From contig JAXLZK010000028.1 of the NCBI GenBank assembly GCA_046350935.1, forward strand, positions 1-53,686: DNA of 53,686 nucleotides. Direction: 5' to 3'. Source of the stretch: Nitrobium sp046350935 (GTDB lineage Bacteria > Nitrospirota > Thermodesulfovibrionia > Thermodesulfovibrionales > Dissulfurispiraceae). This document shows positions 53,224-53,686 of the stretch, piece by piece; within the stretch, counting starts at the first letter, position 1; every line of letters begins with the position of its first letter. A program made the position numbers and the translations under genes. Under the pieces are notes generated by a model, which searched no databases, had not been told where the DNA came from, and saw nothing but the letters and a program-made list of their open reading frames with translations.

Positions 53224-53475
53224 ATGGCTTTTCAGGAAAGGATTTTCGCACACTTTTTTATTTCGTCTGAAATAGGTCCACGCGAGGCATACAAGAAAGG
53301 AACCGATCTCGTTTCCCTCAGCCCCGATGTGGCGGAGGTATTTCCCGATGACGCTTTGGTCAATGAGGCCTTGCGCAGCTTAATGAAAATAGCGCAGCAC
53401 TCAGCTGGTCTAACAAAACGTTCCATTGGGTCGCGGTCTCTGGCTGCTCCCGGCGAGCTTTCCTCGTTATCTTAA
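53224..53475 (+). CDS. antitoxin-like remnant
   Basis: An 83-residue frame whose middle (AYKKGTDLVSLSPDVAEVFP then ALVNEALRSLMKIA) resembles short antitoxin-like proteins of the KGTN-V-L-PDVA-F-VNEALR type. The N-terminus and the Ser-rich C-terminus do not fit, so the gene may be decayed or shifted. No toxin partner is visible. Confidence 0.4.
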   Translation: MAFQERIFAHFFISSEIGPREAYKKGTDLVSLSPDVAEVFPDDALVNEALRSLMKIAQHSAGLTKRSIGSRSLAAPGELSSLS

Positions 53476-53481
53476 AAAGCA

Positions 53482-53686
53482 ATGAAAGTAATTTATAAAA
53501 TTACTTACCCAAATGGGAAAATATATATCGGCAAAGATTTAACAAATACTATCAACTACTTCGGTAGTGCAGACAGCAGACTGATAGAAAAAGATTTCAC
53601 CAGGGAGCAAAGGAAGAATTTTACTATCAAAAAAGAAATATTGTTCGAGTCTGAAGACGAAAATGAAATCAACAGAAAAGAGATCG
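53482..53686 (+). CDS. GIY-YIG nuclease-like protein, cut by window edge
   Basis: Sixty-eight codons are visible, starting MKVIYKITYPNGKIYIGKDL, with the GIY-YIG-like pair (YKI, YIG) and then INYFGSADSRLIEKDFTREQ. It belongs to small stand-alone GIY-YIG proteins. The rest is outside the window. The start has no strong ribosome site. It lies 6 nt after the antitoxin-like frame. Confidence 0.7.
   Translation, partial: MKVIYKITYPNGKIYIGKDLTNTINYFGSADSRLIEKDFTREQRKNFTIKKEILFESEDENEINRKEI

Noticed and set aside
1..53686. CRISPR array
   Set aside because: No regularly spaced identical repeats with unique spacers were seen.

Overview
The window looks like the origin-proximal part of a chromosome from a Gram-negative bacterium of fairly high GC. 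The Gram-negative evidence is lnt, kdsB, an envC/ftsEX operon and PBP1A. The origin evidence is dnaA-dnaN-gyrB flanking an AT-rich spacer with a DnaA-box palindrome, and parA/parB about 14 kb away. Gene content (an adenosine-kinase-like PfkB protein, a PEPCK-like protein, split transketolase, short fused PutA) suggests Nitrospirota or a Geobacter-like Desulfobacterota lineage; this is inference from recognised protein styles, not from a search. A run of exactly 100 N at 38593-38692 shows a scaffolded draft assembly.

Layout. 1-3.8 kb is an accessory segment: the end of an IS3-family element, a RES-domain toxin-like gene, an sce7725/beta-family gene, an sce7726-family gene (all minus strand) and two tiny doubtful ORFs. 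4.2-10.7 kb holds gyrB, dnaN, dnaA, the candidate oriC spacer and prfB with its programmed +1 frameshift, then lnt, all on the minus strand. Plus-strand kdsB-pyrG (12.3-14.7 kb) makes CMP-Kdo and the CTP it needs. 14.8-17.9 kb is a minus-strand operon with ATGA overlaps: Yip1-family membrane protein, B12-binding-type radical SAM protein, type III polyketide synthase. 18.0-21.9 kb is a plus-strand operon (ftsH, SGNH hydrolase, aminotransferase) behind a consensus promoter and a long structured leader. A small PAS sensor, parB, parA, PBP1A, uvrC, a PfkB kinase with a probable start-site indel, an APH-like kinase and a DEDD exonuclease follow to 31.3 kb.

31.4-37.4 kb is a minus-strand operon: transketolase N and C subunits, ftsE, ftsX, envC, ctpA. 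This links septal peptidoglycan hydrolysis control to a periplasmic protease. A histidine kinase broken by the assembly gap and a G-run frameshift, putA, a small basic protein, and a PEPCK-like / M50 protease / trpS operon follow. 47.3-50.4 kb is a metal-resistance unit: ArsR/SmtB repressor with a clear operator palindrome, P1B-type ATPase, small membrane protein. A secreted peptidase-MA-like protein comes next.

From about 51.6 kb the DNA becomes visibly AT-richer: a HEPN-motif protein, a TIR-domain protein with an unrecognised N-terminal domain, an antitoxin-like remnant and a GIY-YIG protein cut by the window edge. The two accessory ends (sce7726-sce7725-RES and HEPN-TIR) are the best candidates for poorly described defence or toxin modules. 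Intergenic regions also carry repeats: a 188/181-bp MITE-like element with 14-bp terminal inverted repeats, GC-rich CCCTC-type palindromes, and a degenerate AGTAAAGACAG repeat.
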